Assembly: GCF_900167435.1 (NCBI RefSeq)
Contig: NZ_FUWS01000004.1
Location: 186,001-250,000 of the forward strand
Origin: Marinactinospora thermotolerans DSM 45154
GTDB lineage: Bacteria > Actinomycetota > Actinomycetes > Streptosporangiales > Streptosporangiaceae
Reading direction: 5' to 3'
Length of the DNA stretch: 64,000 bases
Position numbers and translations under genes: made by a program. This document shows positions 8,575-17,421 of this stretch, one piece after another; position 1 is the first letter of the stretch, and every line of letters begins with the position of its first letter. Under the pieces are notes generated by a model. That model did no database searches. It had not been told where the DNA came from and worked only from the letters and a program-made list of their open reading frames with translations.

Positions 8575-9180
8575 ATGGCAGACGTGACCCAAGGGCGGCC
8601 CTACCACCACGGAAACCTCCGGGCCGCGCTGCTCGACGCGGCCGAGCGCGTCCTACGGGAGCGCGGCGTGGACCAGTTGTCGCTGCGCGAGCTGGCCAAG
8701 GAGACGGGCGTCAGTCACGCCGCGCCGCGCCGGCACTTCCCGGATCGCCAGGCACTGCTGGACGCGCTCGCCGAGGCCGGATTCGCCCAGCTCGACACCG
8801 CGTTGCGTAGCGCGCTGGCGAACGCCGGCGACGACTTCCCGGCTCGTGCGCGTGCCGCCGCGACGGCCTACACCCGCTTCGCCACCGAGAACGCCGCGCT
8901 CCTGGAGCTGATGTACACCAGCAAGCACCGGCCGGGTGCGACACGGATCGTCAAGGCGGCCGAAGCGCCATTCGGGCTGTTGAACGCGCTGATCGTGCAG
9001 GGGCAGGAGCGAGGGGAGCTCCAGGCGGGCGACCCCGAGCGGATCGGGATCGTCCTGTTCGCGACCCTTCAGGGCATCGCCTCGATCATCAACGGCAATA
9101 TCGTCAAACCGGAACTGCGCGACGGACTCGTGGAGGCCGCGGTCGACCAGTTCTTGCGGGGCACCCGCCCGCTTCCGTAG
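8575..9180 (+). CDS. TetR/AcrR-family regulator (GRPYHHGNL type)
   Basis: A 201-residue TetR protein starting MADVTQGRPYHHGNLRAALL, the signature N-terminus of a well-known actinobacterial subgroup. The recognition region is LRELAKETGVSHAAPRRHF. The C-terminal half is the TetR ligand-binding domain (YTRFATENAALLELMY). ATG 8575 gives the usual start of this subgroup; ATG 8554 is an in-frame alternative. It is divergent from the SDR gene and probably represses it and itself through the palindrome between them. Confidence 0.9.
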   Translation: MADVTQGRPYHHGNLRAALLDAAERVLRERGVDQLSLRELAKETGVSHAAPRRHFPDRQALLDALAEAGFAQLDTALRSALANAGDDFPARARAAATAYTRFATENAALLELMYTSKHRPGATRIVKAAEAPFGLLNALIVQGQERGELQAGDPERIGIVLFATLQGIASIINGNIVKPELRDGLVEAAVDQFLRGTRPLP

Positions 9181-9860
9181 AACCCGCCCGCGCAGTGCCG
9201 CGGCCGGGCGTCGTCAGGGCGAGGGCCCTAGCGCGCGCTCCGCCACCGTTGTCCCGCGGGCCGCCGCCCACGCGCGCCGTTGGAGCTACTCTCCCCCGGC
9301 GCCGTTTCGGCGTGCCGGTTTCCCGTTGGGGGTCCGGGAGGCCGGGACGGAGACGTCGACGCCGTGGTTCCACCGGGTGGGGCCGGTGGCGACCTCGGCG
9401 GGCCTCCGCGTCACCACCGGCCGGCCCCCTGCGGGTAAGGAGGGCTCAAGGCGTCACGGGCCGGCAGGCGATACCGGATCTCCCGGGAGGAACGGGAGAT
9501 CTTCACCGGGACACCCGTGACCGGCCGCGCCCCCGGGCGGGCGCGAGCGGGTCGTCGAGCAGCACGGGAGAGGAGTCCACGCCCCGAGCGTACGGAGAAC
9601 GGTCCTGGTCACGTTGTCGTACGCCTGGCCTTCTCGACACTCCAGCCCCTGCCCAGGCCCCTTCCAGGGCGGTCGAGGGGGAGTGTTCAACGAATGATCG
9701 ACATTCGGACACGCACAGGGCTTCGCGCTCAGTCACTGACATCACGGAGGGCGTTACCGGCACAACCCTGACCGGCCCCTCGGGGGCGACGGCGGTCCTC
9801 CCGATCTCGGCCCCGGTCCAGGTGAGAGGTTCCGCTGTCTGACTGTGTCCCACGCCACTG
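9181..9860. other. Intergenic stretch without recognisable gene
   Basis: About 680 bp with no convincing gene. A hairpin with 9-bp perfect arms, GATCTCCCG/CGGGAGATC (9477-9485/9493-9501), is the only clear structure. A short frame nearby (RRYRISREEREIFTG) may be a relic. Confidence 0.45.
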
Positions 9861-9887
9861 ACTGACCATCTGGGCATTTTGGTCAGT
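9861..9887 (+). promoter_or_regulatory. Operator upstream of FAD monooxygenase operon
   Basis: Inverted repeat ACTGACCA (9861-9868) and TGGTCAGT (9880-9887) with an 11-bp spacer. It overlaps the likely promoter (TACTGT around 9894-9899). The TetR gene encoded second in the operon is the likely ligand. Confidence 0.55.
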
Positions 9888-9933
9888 TGGTTCTACTGTG
9901 GGATGGGCAGACTCCGAGGAAGGGACGCAAGAC

Positions 9934-11154
9934 ATGACGGGCACGAGTGGCAAACCGCGGGCGCTGGTAGTCGGGCTGGGTATCGCCGGGGCCGCTGCGG
10001 CGCTGCGGCTGCACCAGATCGGCTGGGAGCCGGTCGTGGTCGAACGCGCCCCAGGGCGGCGGTCGGGCGGCTACTTCGTCGGTGTGTTCGGCACCGGCGT
10101 CGCCACGGCCCGGCGCCTGGGGGTCCTGGAGCAGATCGGTGACCGCACCGCCCCTGACACCGTCGGCTACGAGGTCGACCGCGCCGGCAGACGCAGCAGG
10201 GGGATGTCGTACGACGAACTGCCCGGACACCCGCGGCTGGTACTGCGCGGCGACATCGAGAGCGCCCTGTTCGAGGCCCTGCCCCAGGACGTGCAGATCC
10301 GCTATGCCACCGTGCCCGTGCACATCCGCCAGGACACCGCGGCCGCGCACGTGACCCTGCACGACACCGCTGCGGGCACCGAGACCACCGAGGCATTCGA
10401 CCTGGTCGTGGGCGCAGACGGGATGCGCTCGACCGTGCGCCGCCTGGTCTTCGGCCCTGACGCCAACCACCTGCACGCCCTGAACTACATGATCGCTGCC
10501 ACACTCATGCGCGGACCGTTGGAGGGCTTCCGCGCCCAGGACGCCGTGGTGCTGGCCGAACCGGGCCGCTCCGCCTGGACCTTCGCCTTCGGCGACCACG
10601 CCCCGGGCCTGCTCTTCTCCTGGCGCACTGGCGACGTGGACGCCGAGTTCGCCCGTCCGGCCGTGGAATCGGTGCGCGCCGCCTTCGGCCCCGAGCCCCC
10701 CGGCCCGATCCTGGGCCAGTTGATGGAGGAGCTCGAGCAGGCCGACGACTTCCTCTTCGACTCCGTCCACCAGGTGCGGATGAGGCAGTGGCACCACGGC
10801 CGCGTCGTGCTGCTGGGCGATGCCGCCTGGTGCCTGACCCTGTACTCGGGCATGGGAGCCTCCACCGCCATGGCCGGGGCCGAACTGCTGGGCACCATGC
10901 TCGACCGCCACCCCGACGACCTGGGCCGGGCCCTGGACTCCTGGCACAAGCGCCTGTCGCCCTTCATCGCCTACCAGCTCAAGAGCGGTATGCAGATGCG
11001 CCAGCTCTTCACCCCCGGCGACCGGTCCCAGCAGCGTCGGCGGGCTGCGATGATGCGACTGAGGAACGCGCCGCTGATCGGCACGGTCCTGCAGAAACAG
11101 ATGTCCAGGAGCGAGGACTTCCGGATGAAGGCCCTGGACATCGCCGCACCCTGA
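9934..11154 (+). CDS. FAD-dependent monooxygenase (PHBH fold)
   Basis: A 406-residue group A flavoprotein hydroxylase. It shows the N-terminal GLGIAGAAAALRL (GxGxxG, FAD ADP), the DLVVGADGMRSTVRR (DG) motif and RVVLLGDAAWC (GD motif, FAD ribityl). The GSxxG-like SGGYFVGVFG region resembles TetX-like and polyketide hydroxylases. The start at 9934 has a good upstream GAGGAAGGGA; GTG 9898 is possible but extends into the promoter. A TetR gene follows 43 bp downstream, probably in the same transcript, which suggests a substrate-inducible drug or aromatic-compound hydroxylase. Confidence 0.88.
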   Translation: MTGTSGKPRALVVGLGIAGAAAALRLHQIGWEPVVVERAPGRRSGGYFVGVFGTGVATARRLGVLEQIGDRTAPDTVGYEVDRAGRRSRGMSYDELPGHPRLVLRGDIESALFEALPQDVQIRYATVPVHIRQDTAAAHVTLHDTAAGTETTEAFDLVVGADGMRSTVRRLVFGPDANHLHALNYMIAATLMRGPLEGFRAQDAVVLAEPGRSAWTFAFGDHAPGLLFSWRTGDVDAEFARPAVESVRAAFGPEPPGPILGQLMEELEQADDFLFDSVHQVRMRQWHHGRVVLLGDAAWCLTLYSGMGASTAMAGAELLGTMLDRHPDDLGRALDSWHKRLSPFIAYQLKSGMQMRQLFTPGDRSQQRRRAAMMRLRNAPLIGTVLQKQMSRSEDFRMKALDIAAP

Positions 11155-11197
11155 CAGCTCTTCGGGCCCTGCCCGCGGTCCAGGAAGGACGATCCCC

Positions 11198-11926
11198 ATG
11201 CCCCAGCCGGTCGAGCACGACTCACCCAAGGCCGCCCGGATCCTCAGCGCCACCCGCGAGCTGGTGTTCGACCATGGGATCCGCAAGGTCACCATCGCCG
11301 AGATCGCTCGTGCCGCCGGGGTGGGCAAGGGCACCGTGTACCTGTACTGGGCCACTAAGGAGGACCTGCTGCTGGACCTGGTAGGCCGCGAGCTGGTGGA
11401 GGGCCTGAACCAGGTCCGTCGAGCCCTGGAGGCCGATCCCGGCCTGGTGCGGCCCGGACGCCTGACAGCTCTGCTGCTGCACACCATGCTCGTCCCGCTG
11501 TTGAACCAGCGCCTGCAGGCCGGCGACGAGGACGCCCTGCGGTTGATGGCTTACCACACCGACAGCAGGGACGTCTTCGCCCGGGCCGCGCCCGAAGCCC
11601 TGTGCACAGCGGTGCTCGATGTCCTGCGCCAGCACGGTCTTGTCCGCAAGGACCGGGCCCTGAGCGACCAGGCCTACGCGCTGCACGCGCTGCTGAAAGG
11701 GTTCTTCGCGGTGCAGACCACCGCCGTTTTCACCGGACCGCCCCTCGACCGCGACCCCGGTCTGGTCCTGGCCGAGACGGTCACCACGCTGTTGGAGGGC
11801 GACTCCGAGCCCGGGGAGGCGGTGCTGGGCGCGGCCGCCGAGGAGGTCCTGGCCGTCTTCGACCGGGTGTGCGCCGACATCGTCGAGCACCTGCGGTCGC
11901 TGGCCGTGGGAGCGCCCCGGGGTTGA
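11198..11926 (+). CDS. TetR/AcrR-family transcriptional regulator
   Basis: A 242-residue TetR regulator, longer than usual because of an extended C-terminal domain. The helix-turn-helix is at about residues 12-58 (ILSATRELVFDHGIRKVTIA, then AGVGKGTVYLYWATKEDLLL). It is preceded by AGGAAGGAC and sits 43 bp after the FAD monooxygenase gene. It is likely co-transcribed with that gene and autoregulates the operon at the dyad upstream of the monooxygenase. Confidence 0.9.
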   Translation: MPQPVEHDSPKAARILSATRELVFDHGIRKVTIAEIARAAGVGKGTVYLYWATKEDLLLDLVGRELVEGLNQVRRALEADPGLVRPGRLTALLLHTMLVPLLNQRLQAGDEDALRLMAYHTDSRDVFARAAPEALCTAVLDVLRQHGLVRKDRALSDQAYALHALLKGFFAVQTTAVFTGPPLDRDPGLVLAETVTTLLEGDSEPGEAVLGAAAEEVLAVFDRVCADIVEHLRSLAVGAPRG

Positions 11927-11963
11927 TCACGCCCACGCCTCCTGGGTTCAGGTCTGTCTAGAG

Positions 11964-11999
11964 GGCCCTGTTCTCCCGAAGCTGCCACGGAGTGACGAG
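11964..11999 (+). repeat. Tn3 terminal inverted repeat, left
   Basis: A 36-bp terminal repeat starting GGCCCTG and containing TTCTCCCGAAGCTGCC. It matches the complement of 13151-13186 at 32 of 36 positions. Confidence 0.85.
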
Positions 12000-12024
12000 T
12001 AACATTGTGCAATCAGAGTGAGGC

Positions 12025-13035
12025 TCAGGCAGGAGCGGCGAGGCGGGGCCCGGGGACCTCCTCGGCCTGAAGGGCGGCGAAGTCGGCGTGCGCGGCCTCG
12101 ATGGCTTCCGGGTACGCCACCCGCTTCTCGTGCTCGGCGAGTGCCCGGTAGATGCTGGCGAGCTGGACGAACAGCTCCACCGGCGAGTCGGTGATCTCCG
12201 TCTCCCGCACATGGCACAACGTGGCCAGCAGCGTGTACCGCACCGGACCTGCCACCGCCCGCAGGTCCGAGGGGTACTCCTTCGCCGTCCGTGCCCGCCA
12301 GGCCGCGACCAGCTTCTCCGACATGTCCCCGAACAGCTCCGGCGGCAACTCCAGCGCCCGCACCCGCTGGAGCTTGTTCACCTCCGCCAGGAGGCTGTCC
12401 AGCCCCAGCGCGCCCGGGTCTGCCTTCAGCTCAGCGAAGAAGGTGCCCCCGCCGCCCGCGCTCTCCTCGCCCGCGCCGGTGTCCTCAGCGATCAGATCGT
12501 CCAGCCGGGACCGGGTCGCCGCCGACAGCCGCCCCACGGTGGCCGCGCAGAACCGTTCCTCGAAGGTGCTGACCGCCGACCCCACCAGCCGGGCGATACG
12601 CCCCGGCGTCGGCGGCTCCAGCCGGTTCTTGCGGCAGCGGGCGACCATCGCTTCCGCCAGCCGGTCCCGGTTCAGCTCCACCCCGCACAGCTCGACCGCC
12701 GGCCAATCGGCGAGCTGGGCCTGGTCCTCCTCGCTGCACTCACGGAAGCCGAACGCGCCCCGGATCTCCATCCGGTGCCGCTTGATCGCCCGCCCTGCCC
12801 AGTCGTACGCGGCCCACTCCTCCACGGGCACCTTCACCTGCTGGGCGACGTAGGACACCGCCGGCACCGGGATCTCCCCGGCGTCCTCCGGAAACCGGGC
12901 CTCCACCTCGAAGAACTTCAGTAACAGCGCGAACCCCGACCGGTTCGTCCCCGACTTGTTCCGCAGCCGCTCCTGGTCCTCCTCCAGCAGCGTCCAGGCC
13001 TCGATCAGGTCCTCCGGCTCCCACTCCTGCCGCAC
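12025..13035 (-). pseudogene. Tn3-family transposase, N-terminal DUF4158 part only
   Basis: The 336-residue frame is a DUF4158 domain, the N-terminal DNA-binding region of many Tn3-family TnpA proteins (EDLIEAWTLLEEDQERLRNK at the start, then SGFALLLKFFEVEARFP). GTG 13035 follows a strong GGAAGGAG. A full TnpA is about 1000 residues; here the frame ends soon after the second domain and the DDE catalytic domain is absent, so it cannot transpose the element. The frame is intact over its length, and expression as a TIR-binding fragment is conceivable but not shown. Confidence 0.8.
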
Positions 13036-13150
13036 TCCGGTCTCCTTCCGGTCGTCATGACCGGACCAACCTCTCCGAGCACGACCCCCCGACAGGCCCA
13101 GAAGATCCAAACCCCTGACAAGCCCACCCCTGATCCGCTACAGAGAGCTC

Positions 13151-13186
13151 CTTGTCACTTCGCGGCAGCTTCGGGAGAAGAGGGCC
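13151..13186 (-). repeat. Tn3 terminal inverted repeat, right
   Basis: Right-hand copy of the 36-bp repeat, 115 bp upstream of the transposase start. Its outer end is at 13186. Confidence 0.85.
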
Positions 13187-13517
13187 GAGACCGGTTCGAC
13201 GTGGTCATCGACACCATCTCCGCCCCCCACGACCTGGCCCCACCCACGCGTGGTCGCCGTGGCCGGCACCCTCAGCCACCTCGGCCACCTGGGGCCGGGT
13301 GAACACCACCGACCTGCTCATCGGCCGCAAGAGGCTCGGCTCCGCCGGCAGTGGCGGCCGCCCGTCCACCGCCGCCATGTTGCGCTTCTGCCCCGAGCAC
13401 GGCATCACCGCCGACATCGAACTGCTGCCATCGTCCCAGGTGAACACGGCCCTTGACCGCCTGGGGCGCAACGACGTCCGCTATCGCTTCGTGCTCGACA
13501 TGTCCGACCTGGACTGA
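13187..13517 (+). pseudogene. Zinc-type alcohol dehydrogenase, 3' fragment
   Basis: Three frames together encode the C-terminal third of a cinnamyl-alcohol-dehydrogenase/YahK-like enzyme: FDVVIDTISAPHDLA, then VVAVAGTLSHLGHLG, then LIGRKRLGSAGSGGRPSTAA and FCPEHGITADIELL up to RYRFVLDMSDLD. Two frameshifts lie near 13245 and 13300. The 5' two thirds, with the zinc ligands and GxGxxG motif, are missing on the other side of the Tn3 derivative. Insertion plus deletion is the simplest explanation. Confidence 0.75.
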
Positions 13518-13631
13518 CCGGCCCGCATTCGAAGCAGGCCGGACACCGGCGTCCCCCTCACGTCCCGCGCGGTGATCTCCGGGTCTTTCCGAAGACCACC
13601 GCGCTGGGACGCCCGGGATCTCCGTCGGACC

Positions 13632-14621
13632 TCACTCCCCGAGGCGGCGCAACGTCCGCATGGCCTCCCGTTCCAGGCGCGAAACGTCACGCAGGACCGT
13701 GCCGGCCTCTTCGAGGCACCGCGCGTCACCCGTTCCACCGGCCCGCGCGATCAGCGCCGCGACCTCGGTCCACAGGGACGCGGCCTCGGCGTAGAGCCCG
13801 TGGCCGGTGCGCAGGCGGCTGTCGTCGAGGAGTTCGGCGCACTCGGCGAGGAAGTCGCGGTAGAGGTTGCGGAACAGGGCGCCACCGGTGCCGCCCTCCT
13901 CCATCAGGAAGGCGACCTGCGACAGGTCCCGCCGCGGGTCGTCGGTCCGCTGGAACCACGTGGGCACCAGCCTGGCGGCCTTCTCGATGCCCCGGTAGCC
14001 GAGGTTGGCGATGGGCGGGTCGAGAAAGGCGGCGGCACAGGCCGTGATGGCGGGGACGACGTGCTCCCGGGGGCGGGGCGGTTTCCCCGCAACGGTGAGG
14101 GTGAAGGAACGATGCCGGGCGGTCATCGGGCCGCGCGCGGCCCTGGCCCGGGCGAGGCTGACCCGACTCGTGGACACCGGTTCACCCTGCCGTCCGGTGT
14201 CCACCAGGTGGGCGTCGTGGTCGTCGTAACCGCACATGGCGACGATATGGCCGCCGAAGTGCACCTTCGCCGTGAAGTACTCCAGGTGGTAGCTGTCGAG
14301 TTGCAGCCCGACGGGGCGTCCGGCGTCGATGGGGGCCGTCACGTTCTCCCAGGCCCTGCGGGGAGAGGTGGTCTCCTTGACCGCGAGCTCCAGTCCCAGC
14401 CTGGTCGCCAGGTTCCTGGTGAGCTCGAAGGGCTTGACCCGACCTCCGAGGAAGGGGAAGCCCATGTTCCTGCTGTCCCAGTAGAGGAAGGACAGACCCG
14501 AGCCGAGGCCGAAGAGCATGGGCTCGGACAGGTCGATCCCTTCGTGCCGCAACAGCACCCCCAGGGTGTTCGTCTCGCAATGGCGCGCGCCTCGGGCGAC
14601 GACGCCCCTCACCCTCGTCAT
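13632..14621 (-). CDS. BtrH N-terminal domain / DUF4872 protein
   Basis: A 329-residue protein related to BtrH, the butirosin-pathway acyltransferase, and to the many uncharacterised BtrH-N/DUF4872 proteins of actinomycetes. A papain-like Cys/His pair is visible: Cys in GARHCETNTLG near the N-terminus and His in FGGHIVAMCGYDDHD. The C-terminal half is helical. Its ATG overlaps the stop of the upstream MerR gene (ATGA), so the two are translationally coupled. It may act as a peptide or acyl transferase or hydrolase, but no biosynthetic genes surround it and the substrate is unknown. Confidence 0.7.
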   Translation of the reverse strand: MTRVRGVVARGARHCETNTLGVLLRHEGIDLSEPMLFGLGSGLSFLYWDSRNMGFPFLGGRVKPFELTRNLATRLGLELAVKETTSPRRAWENVTAPIDAGRPVGLQLDSYHLEYFTAKVHFGGHIVAMCGYDDHDAHLVDTGRQGEPVSTSRVSLARARAARGPMTARHRSFTLTVAGKPPRPREHVVPAITACAAAFLDPPIANLGYRGIEKAARLVPTWFQRTDDPRRDLSQVAFLMEEGGTGGALFRNLYRDFLAECAELLDDSRLRTGHGLYAEAASLWTEVAALIARAGGTGDARCLEEAGTVLRDVSRLEREAMRTLRRLGE

Positions 14622-15424
14622 GTCATGTCCTCTCGGACGGGGATGACCACCCGGGTCACCTGTTCCTCGTGTAGCGTCTTCGCCGGCCCGACGACATAGG
14701 CCTCGCGCGCGGGGGCCCACGGGCGCAGACCGCGTTCGTGGATGGCGGTGAAGAGCGCGTTGTAGGCCAGGGGCAGCCGGGCGTAGGACCCGATGTGCAC
14801 GGTCTCGACCACGGGTCCACCGGGAAGCACCTCGAACTCCAGACCGGGCGCCTCCCACCCCGGCGGCGTCTGCGCCGCGAGGGCGATCTCCATCGGCTCG
14901 CCCACGTCCAGCGGGTACAGCCCCCACAGTGGCTGCTCCCAGGCAACTCCCGCCCGGCCGAGGGCGGGCAGCAGCCGGCCCGCGCACTCCTCGACCCCCG
15001 CGCCGATCCCCGAGGGTGAGCAGACGGTCCGCGCCACCGCCAGCCGCCGCCGCGGTTCCCTGCCCATCTTCACCTCGTAGCCGGACAGGCCGTCCTCGGC
15101 CAACCGTTCCAGCATCTCCAGTCGGGCCTGATCCCTGCGGATCCGCTCGGCCAGCCGGTCCCGCTCGGCAAGCAGGATCCGCGCCCTGTCCCCGGGGTCG
15201 GCGGCCAGTGTCCGGGCGATCACGGCGAGGGGAAGGTCCATCTCCCGGAGCAGGGCGATGGTCAGGGCGTCGCCGGCCTGCGCGGGGGCGTAGTAGCGGT
15301 AGCCGGAGTCGACGTCCACGTGGATCGGGGCCAACAGCCCGATCTCGTCATAGTGCCGCAGCTGTTTGACGCTGAGCCGGCACAGGCGGGCGAAGCGCCC
15401 GATGGTGAGGAGTCCATCTCGCAC
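14618..15424 (-). CDS. MerR-family regulator with GyrI-like effector domain
   Basis: A 268-residue BmrR-like regulator. Residues 5-75 form the MerR helix-turn-helix (LTIGRFARLCRLSVKQLRHY, then GYRYYAPAQ), followed by a coiled-coil linker (AERDRLAERIRRDQARLEML) and a C-terminal GyrI-like small-molecule pocket (VVETVHIGSYARLPLAYNAL). GTG 15424 is used. A MerR-type dyad sits 10 bp upstream, so it probably autoactivates. It overlaps the BtrH-like gene by 4 bp, so the sensed compound may be that gene's substrate or product. Confidence 0.88.
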   Translation of the reverse strand: MRDGLLTIGRFARLCRLSVKQLRHYDEIGLLAPIHVDVDSGYRYYAPAQAGDALTIALLREMDLPLAVIARTLAADPGDRARILLAERDRLAERIRRDQARLEMLERLAEDGLSGYEVKMGREPRRRLAVARTVCSPSGIGAGVEECAGRLLPALGRAGVAWEQPLWGLYPLDVGEPMEIALAAQTPPGWEAPGLEFEVLPGGPVVETVHIGSYARLPLAYNALFTAIHERGLRPWAPAREAYVVGPAKTLHEEQVTRVVIPVREDMT

Positions 15425-15433
15425 CCCACCATG

Positions 15434-15462
15434 GTGGACCCTCCCACGATGGGAGAGTCCAC
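15434..15462 (-). promoter_or_regulatory. MerR operator dyad
   Basis: Arms GTGGACCCTCCC (15434-15445) and GGGAGAGTCCAC (15451-15462) match at 11 of 12 positions around a 5-bp centre, just upstream of the MerR gene start. Confidence 0.65.
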
Positions 15463-15757
15463 CCGCGGTGTCGGCGGTTGCGGAGCGGCGCCGCTCTCCC
15501 GCTCCGTCGCCCTCGCTTGACGTGTTCGGACCGGGCGGCGGGCACGGTCGGCGGGCCGACCGTTCGGGGAGGTCGGTACCGCGATGCCGACGGTGCGCGG
15601 CCCGCCGGACACCGTCGTGACGGCCCGCCCCGAAAGGGGCCGCGAAATCGTTCGGAAAAATCTCGGAGAGGATGTCGATCCGGCCGTATCCCGTTCGTCG
15701 TCATGGTGCGCGACGCTTCACCGCACCCAGATCACGAAGCCGACAGGAGCCCAGAAC

Positions 15758-16108
15758 ATGAAGTACATGCTGCTGATCAACGCCGGAAGCGCGGACGCCG
15801 ACGGCACGGCCGTCGGATGCACCGTCCAGGACTGGATGGACTACGACGCGTCGGTCCGCGACGCGGGGATCCTGGTGTCGGCGGAATCCCTCGCCGACCT
15901 GGTCACCGCCACCACCGTCCAGGTCGGTCCCGACGGGGAGCGAACGGTGGTGGACGGCCCCTTCGCGGAGAGCCGCGAACTCCTCGGGGGCTTCTATGTC
16001 ATCGACGTCCCCGACCTGGACGCCGCGCTGGACTGGGCCGCACGCTGCCCGGGGGCGCGCGGCGGGGGAGCGGTGGTGGTGCGGCCGGTCGCCGACTTCG
16101 GCGCCTGA
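15758..16108 (+). CDS. YCII-related DGPF-domain protein
   Basis: A 116-residue protein starting MKYMLLINAG, with the family-naming motif visible as VVDGPFAESRELLGGFYVID. DGPF proteins are ferredoxin-like small proteins, usually encoded next to ECF42 sigma factors, as here (the sigma gene starts 5 bp downstream). Their biochemical role is not established. An AGGAGC lies upstream of the ATG. Frames extending further upstream into 15584 are not supported. Confidence 0.88.
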   Translation: MKYMLLINAGSADADGTAVGCTVQDWMDYDASVRDAGILVSAESLADLVTATTVQVGPDGERTVVDGPFAESRELLGGFYVIDVPDLDAALDWAARCPGARGGGAVVVRPVADFGA

Positions 16109-16113
16109 CCGCC

Positions 16114-17421
16114 GTGGAGGGACGGGCGATCGACACGGGGGCGGCGATGGAGGCGCTGTTCCGCGAGGAGCGCGGGCGGCTCCTCGCCTCCCTCACCCGG
16201 GGGTTCGGCGACCTCGACCTGGCCGAGGAGGCCGCTTCCGAGGCGATCGAGGCGGCCCTGGCCCACTGGCCCGCGCACGGGGTCCCGTCCCGGCCCGGCG
16301 CCTGGTTGCTGACGACGGCCCGCCGTAAGGCCGTCGACCGGTTACGCCGGGACCAGGCGTATGCCGCCCGGCTCGCCGTCATGTACGTGGAGGCGGGCCG
16401 GGCCGCCTCCACCCCGGCCGAGGGCACCGGAGCGGAGTTCCCCGACGAGCGGCTGCAACTGTTCTTCACCTGCGCTCATCCGGCCCTGCCCGCGCCGGCG
16501 CGTGGGGCACTGACCCTGCGTTACCTGGCCGGGTTGACCACGGCCGAGGTCGCGCGGGCCTTCCTCGTCCCCACGGCGACGATGGCCCAGCGGATCGTGC
16601 GGGCGAAGCGGAAGATCCGGGAGGCCCGCATCCCCTTCCGGGTGCCCGATGCCGACGAGCTGCCCCGGCGCCTTCCCGACGTCCTCCAGGTCCTCTACTC
16701 GCTCTTCACCGAGGGGTACGCGGCCAGTTCGGGGGAGGAGCTCCAGCGGCCGGACCTGGCCGAGGAGTCCATCCGGCTCACGCGGATCCTGCGCCGCCTC
16801 CTGCCCTCCGAGCATGAGGTGGCGGGGTTGCTGGCCTTGATGCTGCTGGTCCACGCGCGTCGCGCGGCCCGCACCGGGCCGGACGGGGAACTCGTCCTGC
16901 TGGAGGCGCAGGACCGCGGGCTGTGGGACCGGGATCTCATCGAGGAGGGCCGTGTCCTGGTGACCGAGGCCCTGACCGAAGGACGCGCGGGCGTCTACGG
17001 GGTGCAGGCGGCGATCGCCGCGCTGCACGACGAGGCGGTGGACGTGGCGAGCACCGACTGGGCGCAGATCGTGGCCCTCTATGACGTGCTGCTGGCGCTG
17101 GCGCCGTCCCCGGTGGTCCGCCTCAACCGGGCCGTGGCCGTGGCGATGCGCGACGGCCCCGAGGCCGGTCTGGTCCTGTTGGACGAGCTGGCCGATGAGG
17201 AACGGTTGCGCCACCACCATCCCTACGCGGCGGCGAGGGCGGAGCTGTTGCACCGGCTCGGCCGTCTGCCCGAGGCCGCCGCGGCCTACCAGCGGGCGCT
17301 GGAACTGGTGGGCACCGAGCCCGAGCGCAGGTATCTGTGGCGCAGGTTGCGCGCCACCGGGCAGGCCAGTGGGGACGCCGCGGGCGCTCCCGAGGATTCG
17401 GGCTCCGAACAGGGAGGATGA
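16114..17421 (+). CDS. RNA polymerase ECF sigma factor, ECF42-like
   Basis: A 435-residue extracytoplasmic-function sigma factor with a long C-terminal extension. Sigma region 2 is at about residues 10-85 (GDLDLAEEAASEAIEAALAH, then RRKAVDRLRRDQAYA). Region 4 is at about 130-175 (TLRYLAGLTTAEVARAFL, then ATMAQRIVRAKRKIREA). The remaining residues (DUF6596/TPR-like) are helical and needed for activity in the ECF42 group. No anti-sigma gene is present, as expected for ECF42. GTG 16114 is chosen because it follows the DGPF stop closely; ATG 16147 is an alternative. Confidence 0.88.
   Translation: MEGRAIDTGAAMEALFREERGRLLASLTRGFGDLDLAEEAASEAIEAALAHWPAHGVPSRPGAWLLTTARRKAVDRLRRDQAYAARLAVMYVEAGRAASTPAEGTGAEFPDERLQLFFTCAHPALPAPARGALTLRYLAGLTTAEVARAFLVPTATMAQRIVRAKRKIREARIPFRVPDADELPRRLPDVLQVLYSLFTEGYAASSGEELQRPDLAEESIRLTRILRRLLPSEHEVAGLLALMLLVHARRAARTGPDGELVLLEAQDRGLWDRDLIEEGRVLVTEALTEGRAGVYGVQAAIAALHDEAVDVASTDWAQIVALYDVLLALAPSPVVRLNRAVAVAMRDGPEAGLVLLDELADEERLRHHHPYAAARAELLHRLGRLPEAAAAYQRALELVGTEPERRYLWRRLRATGQASGDAAGAPEDSGSEQGG

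Larger units (their letters stand above)
11964..13186. mobile_element. Tn3-family deletion derivative with both TIRs
   Basis: A 1.22-kb element bounded by inverted repeats at 11964-11999 and 13151-13186 (32 of 36 positions identical, both starting GGCCCT at the outer end). It contains only the N-terminal third of a Tn3-type transposase gene on the minus strand; the catalytic domain and any resolvase are gone. No matching 5-bp flanks were found, so one side was probably deleted after insertion. The right end directly abuts the remains of an alcohol dehydrogenase gene. Confidence 0.8.

Noticed and set aside
9883-11487. 534-codon minus-strand frame opposite the FAD monooxygenase and TetR genes
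   Set aside because: Shadow of two well-supported plus-strand genes.
11959-13191. Target-site duplication around the first Tn3 derivative
   Set aside because: Flanks TAGAG and GAGAC do not match, nor do shifted versions, so none is claimed.
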